Positions 12,712-28,641 are shown, counted from the first letter of the stretch. The stretch: 64,000 nucleotides of DNA from Crossaster papposus (GCA_037893245.1 JBAIAA010001616.1:1-64000), one strand, 5' to 3'. Notes: generated from the sequence alone by a model not told the origin. Program-made: numbers and translations.

Positions 12712-15080
12712 TTATGCACACTTCTTTCCCTTTACATATTTCTTATGCACACTTCTTTCCCTTTACATATTTCTTATGCACACTTCTTTCCCTTTACATA
12801 TTTCTTATGCACACTTCTTTCCCTTTACATATTTCTTATGCACACTTCTTTCCCTTTACATATTTCTTATGCACACTTCTTTCCCTTTACATATTTCTTA
12901 TGCACACTTCTTTCCCTTTACATATTTCTTATGCACACTTCTTTCCCTTTACATATTTCTTATGCACACTTCTTTCCCTTTACATATTTCTTATGCACAC
13001 TTCTTTCCCTTTACATATTTCTTATGCACACTTCTTTCCCTTTACATATTTCTTATGCACACTTCTTTCCCTTTACATATTTCTTATGCACACTTCTTTC
13101 CCTTTACATATTTCTTATGCACACTTCTTTCCCTTTACATATTTCTTATGCACACTTCTTTCCCTTTACATATTTCTTATGCACACTTCTTTCCCTTTAC
13201 ATATTTCTTATGCACACTTCTTTCCCTTTACATATTTCTTATGCACACTTCTTTCCCTTTACATATTTCTTATGCACACTTCTTTCCCTTTACATATTTC
13301 TTATGCACACTTCTTTCCCTTTACATATTTCTTATGCACACTTCTTTCCCTTTACATATTTCTTATGCACACTTCTTTCCCTTTACATATTTCTTATGCA
13401 CACTTCTTTCCCTTTACATATTTCTTATGCACACTTCTTTCCCTTTACATATTTCTTATGCACACTTCTTTCCCTTTACATATTTCTTATGCACACTTCT
13501 TTCCCTTTACATATTTCTTATGCACACTTCTTTCCCTTTACATATTTCTTATGCACACTTCTTTCCCTTTACATATTTCTTATGCACACTTCTTTCCCTT
13601 TACATATTTCTTATGCACACTTCTTTCCCTTTACATATTTCTTATGCACACTTCTTTCCCTTTACATATTTCTTATGCACACTTCTTTCCCTTTACATAT
13701 TTCTTATGCACACTTCTTTCCCTTTACATATTTCTTATGCACACTTCTTTCCCTTTACATATTTCTTATGCACACTTCTTTCCCTTTACATATTTCTTAT
13801 GCACACTTCTTTCCCTTTACATATTTCTTATGCACACTTCTTTCCCTTTACATATTTCTTATGCACACTTCTTTCCCTTTACATATTTCTTATGCACACT
13901 TCTTTCCCTTTACATATTTCTTATGCACACTTCTTTCCCTTTACATATTTCTTATGCACACTTCTTTCCCTTTACATATTTCTTATGCACACTTCTTTCC
14001 CTTTACATATTTCTTATGCACACTTCTTTCCCTTTACATATTTCTTATGCACACTTCTTTCCCTTTACATATTTCTTATGCACACTTCTTTCCCTTTACA
14101 TATTTCTTATGCACACTTCTTTCCCTTTACATATTTCTTATGCACACTTCTTTCCCTTTACATATTTCTTATGCACACTTCTTTCCCTTTACATATTTCT
14201 TATGCACACTTCTTTCCCTTTACATATTTCTTATGCACACTTCTTTCCCTTTACATATTTCTTATGCACACTTCTTTCCCTTTACATATTTCTTATGCAC
14301 ACTTCTTTCCCTTTACATATTTCTTATGCACACTTCTTTCCCTTTACATATTTCTTATGCACACTTCTTTCCCTTTACATATTTCTTATGCACACTTCTT
14401 TCCCTTTACATATTTCTTATGCACACTTCTTTCCCTTTACATATTTCTTATGCACACTTCTTTCCCTTTACATATTTCTTATGCACACTTCTTTCCCTTT
14501 ACATATTTCTTATGCACACTTCTTTCCCTTTACATATTTCTTATGCACACTTCTTTCCCTTTACATATTTCTTATGCACACTTCTTTCCCTTTACATATT
14601 TCTTATGCACACTTCTTTCCCTTTACATATTTCTTATGCACACTTCTTTCCCTTTACATATTTCTTATGCACACTTCTTTCCCTTTACATATTTCTTATG
14701 CACACTTCTTTCCCTTTACATATTTCTTATGCACACTTCTTTCCCTTTACATATTTCTTATGCACACTTCTTTCCCTTTACATATTTCTTATGCACACTT
14801 CTTTCCCTTTACATATTTCTTATGCACACTTCTTTCCCTTTACATATTTCTTATGCACACTTCTTTCCCTTTACATATTTCTTATGCACACTTCTTTCCC
14901 TTTACATATTTCTTATGCACACTTCTTTCCCTTTACATATTTCTTATGCACACTTCTTTCCCTTTACATATTTCTTATGCACACTTCTTTCCCTTTACAT
15001 ATTTCTTATGCACACTTCTTTCCCTTTACATATTTCTTATGCACACTTCTTTCCCTTTACATATTTCTTATGCACACTTC

Positions 15081-15941
15081 TTTCCTTTACATATTTCTTA
15101 TGCACACTTCTTTCCCTTTACATATTTCTTATGCACACTTCTTTCCCTTTACATATTTCTTATGCACACTTCTTTCCCTTTACATATTTCTTATGCACAC
15201 TTCTTTCCCTTTACATATTTCTTATGCACACTTCTTTCCCTTTACATATTTCTTATGCACACTTCTTTCCCTTTACATATTTCTTATGCACACTTCTTTC
15301 CCTTTACATATTTCTTATGCACACTTCTTTCCCTTTACATATTTCTTATGCACACTTCTTTCCCTTTACATATTTCTTATGCACACTTCTTTCCCTTTAC
15401 ATATTTCTTATGCACACTTCTTTCCCTTTACATATTTCTTATGCACACTTCTTTCCCTTTACATATTTCTTATGCACACTTCTTTCCCTTTACATATTTA
15501 TTATGCACACTTCTTTCCCTTTACATATTTCTTATGCACACTTCTTTCCCTTTACATATTTCTTATGCACACTTCTTTCCTTTACATATTTCTTATGCAC
15601 ACTTCTTTCCCTTTACATATTTCTTATGCACACTTCTTTCCCTTTACATATTTCTTATGCACACTTCTCCCTTTACATATTTCTTATGCACACTTCTTTC
15701 CCTTTACATATTTCTTATGCACACTTCTTTCCCTTTACATATTTCTTATGCACACTTCTTTCCCTTTACATATTTCTTATGCACACTTCTTTCCCTTTAC
15801 ATATTTCTTATGCACACTTCTTTCCCTTTACATATTTCTTATGCACACTTCTTTCCCTTTACATATTTCTTATGCACACTTCTTTCCCTTTACATATTTC
15901 TTATGCACACTTCTTTCCCTTTACATATTTCTTATGCATCA
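15081..15941 (+). repeat. Cluster of four indel-bearing units in the core
   Basis: Within 860 bases, one C is lost from the CCC run near 15,081 and again near 15,577, two bases are lost near 15,667 (CTTCTCCC), and one T is gained near 15,938 (GCATCAC). None is repeated elsewhere in a matching context. The cluster lies just before the first type B spacer at 15,991. Such changes fit base-calling or consensus errors in short homopolymers, or a join between assembled pieces. Confidence 0.8.
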
Positions 15942-15990
15942 CTTCTTTCCCTTTACATATTTCTTATGCACACTTCTTTCCCTTTACATA

Positions 15991-16026
15991 TTTAACTCGA
16001 GGGCTTGTTCCCACATCATGTGTTTA
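15991..16026 (+). repeat. 36-bp spacer, type B, first copy
   Basis: An intact 36-bp spacer with T at position 19 and C at position 22 (GTTCCCAC). Type B is the main form after 34 kb, so this copy marks the change from type A. It lies 146 units after the last type A spacer of the left domain and is the only intact spacer in the core. The C at position 22 lengthens the dyad at positions 22-32 to CACATCATGTG. Confidence 0.95.
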
Positions 16027-19000
16027 TTTCTTATGCACACTTCTTTCCCTTTACATATTTCTTATGCACACTTCTTTCCCTTTACATATTTCTTATGCAC
16101 ACTTCTTTCCCTTTACATATTTCTTATGCACACTTCTTTCCCTTTACATATTTCTTATGCACACTTCTTTCCCTTTACATATTTCTTATGCACACTTCTT
16201 TCCCTTTACATATTTCTTATGCACACTTCTTTCCCTTTACATATTTCTTATGCACACTTCTTTCCCTTTACATATTTCTTATGCACACTTCTTTCCCTTT
16301 ACATATTTCTTATGCACACTTCTTTCCCTTTACATATTTCTTATGCACACTTCTTTCCCTTTACATATTTCTTATGCACACTTCTTTCCCTTTACATATT
16401 TCTTATGCACACTTCTTTCCCTTTACATATTTCTTATGCACACTTCTTTCCCTTTACATATTTCTTATGCACACTTCTTTCCCTTTACATATTTCTTATG
16501 CACACTTCTTTCCCTTTACATATTTCTTATGCACACTTCTTTCCCTTTACATATTTCTTATGCACACTTCTTTCCCTTTACATATTTCTTATGCACACTT
16601 CTTTCCCTTTACATATTTCTTATGCACACTTCTTTCCCTTTACATATTTCTTATGCACACTTCTTTCCCTTTACATATTTCTTATGCACACTTCTTTCCC
16701 TTTACATATTTCTTATGCACACTTCTTTCCCTTTACATATTTCTTATGCACACTTCTTTCCCTTTACATATTTCTTATGCACACTTCTTTCCCTTTACAT
16801 ATTTCTTATGCACACTTCTTTCCCTTTACATATTTCTTATGCACACTTCTTTCCCTTTACATATTTCTTATGCACACTTCTTTCCCTTTACATATTTCTT
16901 ATGCACACTTCTTTCCCTTTACATATTTCTTATGCACACTTCTTTCCCTTTACATATTTCTTATGCACACTTCTTTCCCTTTACATATTTCTTATGCACA
17001 CTTCTTTCCCTTTACATATTTCTTATGCACACTTCTTTCCCTTTACATATTTCTTATGCACACTTCTTTCCCTTTACATATTTCTTATGCACACTTCTTT
17101 CCCTTTACATATTTCTTATGCACACTTCTTTCCCTTTACATATTTCTTATGCACACTTCTTTCCCTTTACATATTTCTTATGCACACTTCTTTCCCTTTA
17201 CATATTTCTTATGCACACTTCTTTCCCTTTACATATTTCTTATGCACACTTCTTTCCCTTTACATATTTCTTATGCACACTTCTTTCCCTTTACATATTT
17301 CTTATGCACACTTCTTTCCCTTTACATATTTCTTATGCACACTTCTTTCCCTTTACATATTTCTTATGCACACTTCTTTCCCTTTACATATTTCTTATGC
17401 ACACTTCTTTCCCTTTACATATTTCTTATGCACACTTCTTTCCCTTTACATATTTCTTATGCACACTTCTTTCCCTTTACATATTTCTTATGCACACTTC
17501 TTTCCCTTTACATATTTCTTATGCACACTTCTTTCCCTTTACATATTTCTTATGCACACTTCTTTCCCTTTACATATTTCTTATGCACACTTCTTTCCCT
17601 TTACATATTTCTTATGCACACTTCTTTCCCTTTACATATTTCTTATGCACACTTCTTTCCCTTTACATATTTCTTATGCACACTTCTTTCCCTTTACATA
17701 TTTCTTATGCACACTTCTTTCCCTTTACATATTTCTTATGCACACTTCTTTCCCTTTACATATTTCTTATGCACACTTCTTTCCCTTTACATATTTCTTA
17801 TGCACACTTCTTTCCCTTTACATATTTCTTATGCACACTTCTTTCCCTTTACATATTTCTTATGCACACTTCTTTCCCTTTACATATTTCTTATGCACAC
17901 TTCTTTCCCTTTACATATTTCTTATGCACACTTCTTTCCCTTTACATATTTCTTATGCACACTTCTTTCCCTTTACATATTTCTTATGCACACTTCTTTC
18001 CCTTTACATATTTCTTATGCACACTTCTTTCCCTTTACATATTTCTTATGCACACTTCTTTCCCTTTACATATTTCTTATGCACACTTCTTTCCCTTTAC
18101 ATATTTCTTATGCACACTTCTTTCCCTTTACATATTTCTTATGCACACTTCTTTCCCTTTACATATTTCTTATGCACACTTCTTTCCCTTTACATATTTC
18201 TTATGCACACTTCTTTCCCTTTACATATTTCTTATGCACACTTCTTTCCCTTTACATATTTCTTATGCACACTTCTTTCCCTTTACATATTTCTTATGCA
18301 CACTTCTTTCCCTTTACATATTTCTTATGCACACTTCTTTCCCTTTACATATTTCTTATGCACACTTCTTTCCCTTTACATATTTCTTATGCACACTTCT
18401 TTCCCTTTACATATTTCTTATGCACACTTCTTTCCCTTTACATATTTCTTATGCACACTTCTTTCCCTTTACATATTTCTTATGCACACTTCTTTCCCTT
18501 TACATATTTCTTATGCACACTTCTTTCCCTTTACATATTTCTTATGCACACTTCTTTCCCTTTACATATTTCTTATGCACACTTCTTTCCCTTTACATAT
18601 TTCTTATGCACACTTCTTTCCCTTTACATATTTCTTATGCACACTTCTTTCCCTTTACATATTTCTTATGCACACTTCTTTCCCTTTACATATTTCTTAT
18701 GCACACTTCTTTCCCTTTACATATTTCTTATGCACACTTCTTTCCCTTTACATATTTCTTATGCACACTTCTTTCCCTTTACATATTTCTTATGCACACT
18801 TCTTTCCCTTTACATATTTCTTATGCACACTTCTTTCCCTTTACATATTTCTTATGCACACTTCTTTCCCTTTACATATTTCTTATGCACACTTCTTTCC
18901 CTTTACATATTTCTTATGCACACTTCTTTCCCTTTACATATTTCTTATGCACACTTCTTTCCCTTTACATATTTCTTATGCACACTTCTTTCCCTTTACA

Positions 19001-20180
19001 TATTTCTTATGCACACTTCTTTCCCTTTACATATTTCTTATGCACACTTCTTTCCCTTTACATATTTCTTATGCACACTTCTTTCCCTTTACATATTTCT
19101 TATGCACACTTCTTTCCCTTTACATATTTCTTATGCACACTTCTTTCCCTTTACATATTTCTTATGCACACTTCTTTCCCTTTACATATTTCTTATGCAC
19201 ACTTCTTTCCCTTTACATATTTCTTATGCACACTTCTTTCCCTTTACATATTTCTTATGCACACTTCTTTCCCTTTACATATTTCTTATGCACACTTCTT
19301 TCCCTTTACATATTTCTTATGCACACTTCTTTCCCTTTACATATTTCTTATGCACACTTCTTTCCCTTTACATATTTCTTATGCACACTTCTTTCCCTTT
19401 ACATATTTCTTATGCACACTTCTTTCCCTTTACATATTTCTTATGCACACTTCTTTCCCTTTACATATTTCTTATGCACACTTCTTTCCCTTTACATATT
19501 TCTTATGCACACTTCTTTCCCTTTACATATTTCTTATGCACACTTCTTTCCCTTTACATATTTCTTATGCACACTTCTTTCCCTTTACATATTTCTTATG
19601 CACACTTCTTTCCCTTTACATATTTCTTATGCACACTTCTTTCCCTTTACATATTTCTTATGCACACTTCTTTCCCTTTACATATTTCTTATGCACACTT
19701 CTTTCCCTTTACATATTTCTTATGCACACTTCTTTCCCTTTACATATTTCTTATGCACACTTCTTTCCCTTTACATATTTCTTATGCACACTTCTTTCCC
19801 TTTACATATTTCTTATGCACACTTCTTTCCCTTTACATATTTCTTATGCACACTTCTTTCCCTTTACATATTTCTTATGCACACTTCTTTCCCTTTACAT
19901 ATTTCTTATGCACACTTCTTTCCCTTTACATATTTCTTATGCACACTTCTTTCCCTTTACATATTTCTTATGCACACTTCTTTCCCTTTACATATTTCTT
20001 ATGCACACTTCTTTCCCTTTACATATTTCTTATGCACACTTCTTTCCCTTTACATATTTCTTATGCACACTTCTTTCCCTTTACATATTTCTTATGCACA
20101 CTTCTTTCCCTTTACATATTTCTTATGCACACTTCTTTCCCTTTACATATTTCTTATGCACACTTCTTTCCCTTTACATA

Positions 20181-20204
20181 TTTCTTCTTCTTTCCCTTTA
20201 CATA
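20181..20204 (+). repeat. 24-bp unit with a 7-bp deletion
   Basis: Unit positions 7-13 are missing, leaving TTTCTTCTTCTTTCCC. The deletion joins CTT to CTT, so it may reflect slippage between the two CTT motifs of the unit. It occurs once and has no matching copy elsewhere in the window. Confidence 0.85.
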
Positions 20205-20607
20205 TTTCTTATGCACACTTCTTTCCCTTTACATATTTCTTATGCACACTTCTTTCCCTTTACATATTTCTTATGCACACTTCTTTCCCTTTACATATTT
20301 CTTATGCACACTTCTTTCCCTTTACATATTTCTTATGCACACTTCTTTCCCTTTACATATTTCTTATGCACACTTCTTTCCCTTTACATATTTCTTATGC
20401 ACACTTCTTTCCCTTTACATATTTCTTATGCACACTTCTTTCCCTTTACATATTTCTTATGCACACTTCTTTCCCTTTACATATTTCTTATGCACACTTC
20501 TTTCCCTTTACATATTTCTTATGCACACTTCTTTCCCTTTACATATTTCTTATGCACACTTCTTTCCCTTTACATATTTCTTATGCACACTTCTTTCCCT
20601 TTACATA

Positions 20608-20639
20608 TTTCTTATCGAGGGCTTCTTTCCCTTCAAGTA
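20608..20639 (+). repeat. Degraded spacer, chimeric with a 31-mer (32 bp)
   Basis: It begins as a 31-mer (TTTCTTAT), continues with spacer bases CGAGGGCTT, returns to 31-mer bases CTTTCCCTT and ends CAAGTA in place of TACATA. A position-by-position mixture of the two unit types is what a consensus made from a blend of reads would give, although a real recombinant unit is possible. Confidence 0.75.
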
Positions 20640-23600
20640 TTTCTTATGCACACTTCTTTCCCTTTACATATTTCTTATGCACACTTCTTTCCCTTTACAT
20701 ATTTCTTATGCACACTTCTTTCCCTTTACATATTTCTTATGCACACTTCTTTCCCTTTACATATTTCTTATGCACACTTCTTTCCCTTTACATATTTCTT
20801 ATGCACACTTCTTTCCCTTTACATATTTCTTATGCACACTTCTTTCCCTTTACATATTTCTTATGCACACTTCTTTCCCTTTACATATTTCTTATGCACA
20901 CTTCTTTCCCTTTACATATTTCTTATGCACACTTCTTTCCCTTTACATATTTCTTATGCACACTTCTTTCCCTTTACATATTTCTTATGCACACTTCTTT
21001 CCCTTTACATATTTCTTATGCACACTTCTTTCCCTTTACATATTTCTTATGCACACTTCTTTCCCTTTACATATTTCTTATGCACACTTCTTTCCCTTTA
21101 CATATTTCTTATGCACACTTCTTTCCCTTTACATATTTCTTATGCACACTTCTTTCCCTTTACATATTTCTTATGCACACTTCTTTCCCTTTACATATTT
21201 CTTATGCACACTTCTTTCCCTTTACATATTTCTTATGCACACTTCTTTCCCTTTACATATTTCTTATGCACACTTCTTTCCCTTTACATATTTCTTATGC
21301 ACACTTCTTTCCCTTTACATATTTCTTATGCACACTTCTTTCCCTTTACATATTTCTTATGCACACTTCTTTCCCTTTACATATTTCTTATGCACACTTC
21401 TTTCCCTTTACATATTTCTTATGCACACTTCTTTCCCTTTACATATTTCTTATGCACACTTCTTTCCCTTTACATATTTCTTATGCACACTTCTTTCCCT
21501 TTACATATTTCTTATGCACACTTCTTTCCCTTTACATATTTCTTATGCACACTTCTTTCCCTTTACATATTTCTTATGCACACTTCTTTCCCTTTACATA
21601 TTTCTTATGCACACTTCTTTCCCTTTACATATTTCTTATGCACACTTCTTTCCCTTTACATATTTCTTATGCACACTTCTTTCCCTTTACATATTTCTTA
21701 TGCACACTTCTTTCCCTTTACATATTTCTTATGCACACTTCTTTCCCTTTACATATTTCTTATGCACACTTCTTTCCCTTTACATATTTCTTATGCACAC
21801 TTCTTTCCCTTTACATATTTCTTATGCACACTTCTTTCCCTTTACATATTTCTTATGCACACTTCTTTCCCTTTACATATTTCTTATGCACACTTCTTTC
21901 CCTTTACATATTTCTTATGCACACTTCTTTCCCTTTACATATTTCTTATGCACACTTCTTTCCCTTTACATATTTCTTATGCACACTTCTTTCCCTTTAC
22001 ATATTTCTTATGCACACTTCTTTCCCTTTACATATTTCTTATGCACACTTCTTTCCCTTTACATATTTCTTATGCACACTTCTTTCCCTTTACATATTTC
22101 TTATGCACACTTCTTTCCCTTTACATATTTCTTATGCACACTTCTTTCCCTTTACATATTTCTTATGCACACTTCTTTCCCTTTACATATTTCTTATGCA
22201 CACTTCTTTCCCTTTACATATTTCTTATGCACACTTCTTTCCCTTTACATATTTCTTATGCACACTTCTTTCCCTTTACATATTTCTTATGCACACTTCT
22301 TTCCCTTTACATATTTCTTATGCACACTTCTTTCCCTTTACATATTTCTTATGCACACTTCTTTCCCTTTACATATTTCTTATGCACACTTCTTTCCCTT
22401 TACATATTTCTTATGCACACTTCTTTCCCTTTACATATTTCTTATGCACACTTCTTTCCCTTTACATATTTCTTATGCACACTTCTTTCCCTTTACATAT
22501 TTCTTATGCACACTTCTTTCCCTTTACATATTTCTTATGCACACTTCTTTCCCTTTACATATTTCTTATGCACACTTCTTTCCCTTTACATATTTCTTAT
22601 GCACACTTCTTTCCCTTTACATATTTCTTATGCACACTTCTTTCCCTTTACATATTTCTTATGCACACTTCTTTCCCTTTACATATTTCTTATGCACACT
22701 TCTTTCCCTTTACATATTTCTTATGCACACTTCTTTCCCTTTACATATTTCTTATGCACACTTCTTTCCCTTTACATATTTCTTATGCACACTTCTTTCC
22801 CTTTACATATTTCTTATGCACACTTCTTTCCCTTTACATATTTCTTATGCACACTTCTTTCCCTTTACATATTTCTTATGCACACTTCTTTCCCTTTACA
22901 TATTTCTTATGCACACTTCTTTCCCTTTACATATTTCTTATGCACACTTCTTTCCCTTTACATATTTCTTATGCACACTTCTTTCCCTTTACATATTTCT
23001 TATGCACACTTCTTTCCCTTTACATATTTCTTATGCACACTTCTTTCCCTTTACATATTTCTTATGCACACTTCTTTCCCTTTACATATTTCTTATGCAC
23101 ACTTCTTTCCCTTTACATATTTCTTATGCACACTTCTTTCCCTTTACATATTTCTTATGCACACTTCTTTCCCTTTACATATTTCTTATGCACACTTCTT
23201 TCCCTTTACATATTTCTTATGCACACTTCTTTCCCTTTACATATTTCTTATGCACACTTCTTTCCCTTTACATATTTCTTATGCACACTTCTTTCCCTTT
23301 ACATATTTCTTATGCACACTTCTTTCCCTTTACATATTTCTTATGCACACTTCTTTCCCTTTACATATTTCTTATGCACACTTCTTTCCCTTTACATATT
23401 TCTTATGCACACTTCTTTCCCTTTACATATTTCTTATGCACACTTCTTTCCCTTTACATATTTCTTATGCACACTTCTTTCCCTTTACATATTTCTTATG
23501 CACACTTCTTTCCCTTTACATATTTCTTATGCACACTTCTTTCCCTTTACATATTTCTTATGCACACTTCTTTCCCTTTACATATTTCTTATGCACACTT

Positions 23601-24762
23601 CTTTCCCTTTACATATTTCTTATGCACACTTCTTTCCCTTTACATATTTCTTATGCACACTTCTTTCCCTTTACATATTTCTTATGCACACTTCTTTCCC
23701 TTTACATATTTCTTATGCACACTTCTTTCCCTTTACATATTTCTTATGCACACTTCTTTCCCTTTACATATTTCTTATGCACACTTCTTTCCCTTTACAT
23801 ATTTCTTATGCACACTTCTTTCCCTTTACATATTTCTTATGCACACTTCTTTCCCTTTACATATTTCTTATGCACACTTCTTTCCCTTTACATATTTCTT
23901 ATGCACACTTCTTTCCCTTTACATATTTCTTATGCACACTTCTTTCCCTTTACATATTTCTTATGCACACTTCTTTCCCTTTACATATTTCTTATGCACA
24001 CTTCTTTCCCTTTACATATTTCTTATGCACACTTCTTTCCCTTTACATATTTCTTATGCACACTTCTTTCCCTTTACATATTTCTTATGCACACTTCTTT
24101 CCCTTTACATATTTCTTATGCACACTTCTTTCCCTTTACATATTTCTTATGCACACTTCTTTCCCTTTACATATTTCTTATGCACACTTCTTTCCCTTTA
24201 CATATTTCTTATGCACACTTCTTTCCCTTTACATATTTCTTATGCACACTTCTTTCCCTTTACATATTTCTTATGCACACTTCTTTCCCTTTACATATTT
24301 CTTATGCACACTTCTTTCCCTTTACATATTTCTTATGCACACTTCTTTCCCTTTACATATTTCTTATGCACACTTCTTTCCCTTTACATATTTCTTATGC
24401 ACACTTCTTTCCCTTTACATATTTCTTATGCACACTTCTTTCCCTTTACATATTTCTTATGCACACTTCTTTCCCTTTACATATTTCTTATGCACACTTC
24501 TTTCCCTTTACATATTTCTTATGCACACTTCTTTCCCTTTACATATTTCTTATGCACACTTCTTTCCCTTTACATATTTCTTATGCACACTTCTTTCCCT
24601 TTACATATTTCTTATGCACACTTCTTTCCCTTTACATATTTCTTATGCACACTTCTTTCCCTTTACATATTTCTTATGCACACTTCTTTCCCTTTACATA
24701 TTTCTTATGCACACTTCTTTCCCTTTACATATTTCTTATGCACACTTCTTTCCCTTTACATA

Positions 24763-24794
24763 TTTACTCGAGGCTTGTTCCACATCTTTCTTTA
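24763..24794 (+). repeat. Degraded type B spacer (32 bp)
   Basis: Recognisable as TTTACTCGAGGCTTG followed by TTCCACATC. Relative to type B it lacks one A of AA, one G of GGG and one C of CCC, and the ATGTG arm of the dyad is replaced by TTTC. Three of the changes are single-base losses in homopolymers. XhoI is kept. Confidence 0.8.
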
Positions 24795-26282
24795 TTTCTT
24801 ATGCACACTTCTTTCCCTTTACATATTTCTTATGCACACTTCTTTCCCTTTACATATTTCTTATGCACACTTCTTTCCCTTTACATATTTCTTATGCACA
24901 CTTCTTTCCCTTTACATATTTCTTATGCACACTTCTTTCCCTTTACATATTTCTTATGCACACTTCTTTCCCTTTACATATTTCTTATGCACACTTCTTT
25001 CCCTTTACATATTTCTTATGCACACTTCTTTCCCTTTACATATTTCTTATGCACACTTCTTTCCCTTTACATATTTCTTATGCACACTTCTTTCCCTTTA
25101 CATATTTCTTATGCACACTTCTTTCCCTTTACATATTTCTTATGCACACTTCTTTCCCTTTACATATTTCTTATGCACACTTCTTTCCCTTTACATATTT
25201 CTTATGCACACTTCTTTCCCTTTACATATTTCTTATGCACACTTCTTTCCCTTTACATATTTCTTATGCACACTTCTTTCCCTTTACATATTTCTTATGC
25301 ACACTTCTTTCCCTTTACATATTTCTTATGCACACTTCTTTCCCTTTACATATTTCTTATGCACACTTCTTTCCCTTTACATATTTCTTATGCACACTTC
25401 TTTCCCTTTACATATTTCTTATGCACACTTCTTTCCCTTTACATATTTCTTATGCACACTTCTTTCCCTTTACATATTTCTTATGCACACTTCTTTCCCT
25501 TTACATATTTCTTATGCACACTTCTTTCCCTTTACATATTTCTTATGCACACTTCTTTCCCTTTACATATTTCTTATGCACACTTCTTTCCCTTTACATA
25601 TTTCTTATGCACACTTCTTTCCCTTTACATATTTCTTATGCACACTTCTTTCCCTTTACATATTTCTTATGCACACTTCTTTCCCTTTACATATTTCTTA
25701 TGCACACTTCTTTCCCTTTACATATTTCTTATGCACACTTCTTTCCCTTTACATATTTCTTATGCACACTTCTTTCCCTTTACATATTTCTTATGCACAC
25801 TTCTTTCCCTTTACATATTTCTTATGCACACTTCTTTCCCTTTACATATTTCTTATGCACACTTCTTTCCCTTTACATATTTCTTATGCACACTTCTTTC
25901 CCTTTACATATTTCTTATGCACACTTCTTTCCCTTTACATATTTCTTATGCACACTTCTTTCCCTTTACATATTTCTTATGCACACTTCTTTCCCTTTAC
26001 ATATTTCTTATGCACACTTCTTTCCCTTTACATATTTCTTATGCACACTTCTTTCCCTTTACATATTTCTTATGCACACTTCTTTCCCTTTACATATTTC
26101 TTATGCACACTTCTTTCCCTTTACATATTTCTTATGCACACTTCTTTCCCTTTACATATTTCTTATGCACACTTCTTTCCCTTTACATATTTCTTATGCA
26201 CACTTCTTTCCCTTTACATATTTCTTATGCACACTTCTTTCCCTTTACATATTTCTTATGCACACTTCTTTCCCTTTACATA

Positions 26283-26317
26283 TTTAACTGAGGGTTGTTC
26301 CCACATCATGTGCTTTA
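26283..26317 (+). repeat. Degraded type B spacer (35 bp)
   Basis: TTTAACTGAGGGTTG followed by an intact CCCACATCATGTG and an extra C before TTTA. Two single C losses and one C gain separate it from type B. The XhoI site is lost and the dyad is kept. Confidence 0.85.
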
Positions 26318-28641
26318 TTTCTTATGCACACTTCTTTCCCTTTACATATTTCTTATGCACACTTCTTTCCCTTTACATATTTCTTATGCACACTTCTTTC
26401 CCTTTACATATTTCTTATGCACACTTCTTTCCCTTTACATATTTCTTATGCACACTTCTTTCCCTTTACATATTTCTTATGCACACTTCTTTCCCTTTAC
26501 ATATTTCTTATGCACACTTCTTTCCCTTTACATATTTCTTATGCACACTTCTTTCCCTTTACATATTTCTTATGCACACTTCTTTCCCTTTACATATTTC
26601 TTATGCACACTTCTTTCCCTTTACATATTTCTTATGCACACTTCTTTCCCTTTACATATTTCTTATGCACACTTCTTTCCCTTTACATATTTCTTATGCA
26701 CACTTCTTTCCCTTTACATATTTCTTATGCACACTTCTTTCCCTTTACATATTTCTTATGCACACTTCTTTCCCTTTACATATTTCTTATGCACACTTCT
26801 TTCCCTTTACATATTTCTTATGCACACTTCTTTCCCTTTACATATTTCTTATGCACACTTCTTTCCCTTTACATATTTCTTATGCACACTTCTTTCCCTT
26901 TACATATTTCTTATGCACACTTCTTTCCCTTTACATATTTCTTATGCACACTTCTTTCCCTTTACATATTTCTTATGCACACTTCTTTCCCTTTACATAT
27001 TTCTTATGCACACTTCTTTCCCTTTACATATTTTTATGCACACTTCTTTCCCTTTACATATTTCTTATGCACACTTCTTTCCCTTTACATATTTCTTATG
27101 CACACTTCTTTCCCTTTACATATTTCTTATGCACACTTCTTTCCCTTTACATATTTCTTATGCACACTTCTTTCCCTTTACATATTTCTTATGCACACTT
27201 CTTTCCCTTTACATATTTCTTATGCACACTTCTTTCCCTTTACATATTTCTTATGCACACTTCTTTCCCTTTACATATTTCTTATGCACACTTCTTTCCC
27301 TTTACATATTTCTTATGCACACTTCTTTCCCTTTACATATTTCTTATGCACACTTCTTTCCCTTTACATATTTCTTATGCACACTTCTTTCCCTTTACAT
27401 ATTTCTTATGCACACTTCTTTCCCTTTACATATTTCTTATGCACACTTCTTTCCCTTTACATATTTCTTATGCACACTTCTTTCCCTTTACATATTTCTT
27501 ATGCACACTTCTTTCCCTTTACATATTTCTTATGCACACTTCTTTCCCTTTACATATTTCTTATGCACACTTCTTTCCCTTTACATATTTCTTATGCACA
27601 CTTCTTTCCCTTTACATATTTCTTATGCACACTTCTTTCCCTTTACATATTTCTTATGCACACTTCTTTCCCTTTACATATTTCTTATGCACACTTCTTT
27701 CCCTTTACATATTTCTTATGCACACTTCTTTCCCTTTACATATTTCTTATGCACACTTCTTTCCCTTTACATATTTCTTATGCACACTTCTTTCCCTTTA
27801 CATATTTCTTATGCACACTTCTTTCCCTTTACATATTTCTTATGCACACTTCTTTCCCTTTACATATTTCTTATGCACACTTCTTTCCCTTTACATATTT
27901 CTTATGCACACTTCTTTCCCTTTACATATTTCTTATGCACACTTCTTTCCCTTTACATATTTCTTATGCACACTTCTTTCCCTTTACATATTTCTTATGC
28001 ACACTTCTTTCCCTTTACATATTTCTTATGCACACTTCTTTCCCTTTACATATTTCTTATGCACACTTCTTTCCCTTTACATATTTCTTATGCACACTTC
28101 TTTCCCTTTACATATTTCTTATGCACACTTCTTTCCCTTTACATATTTCTTATGCACACTTCTTTCCCTTTACATATTTCTTATGCACACTTCTTTCCCT
28201 TTACATATTTCTTATGCACACTTCTTTCCCTTTACATATTTCTTATGCACACTTCTTTCCCTTTACATATTTCTTATGCACACTTCTTTCCCTTTACATA
28301 TTTCTTATGCACACTTCTTTCCCTTTACATATTTCTTATGCACACTTCTTTCCCTTTACATATTTCTTATGCACACTTCTTTCCCTTTACATATTTCTTA
28401 TGCACACTTCTTTCCCTTTACATATTTCTTATGCACACTTCTTTCCCTTTACATATTTCTTATGCACACTTCTTTCCCTTTACATATTTCTTATGCACAC
28501 TTCTTTCCCTTTACATATTTCTTATGCACACTTCTTTCCCTTTACATATTTCTTATGCACACTTCTTTCCCTTTACATATTTCTTATGCACACTTCTTTC
28601 CCTTTACATATTTCTTATGCACACTTCTTTCCCTTTACATA

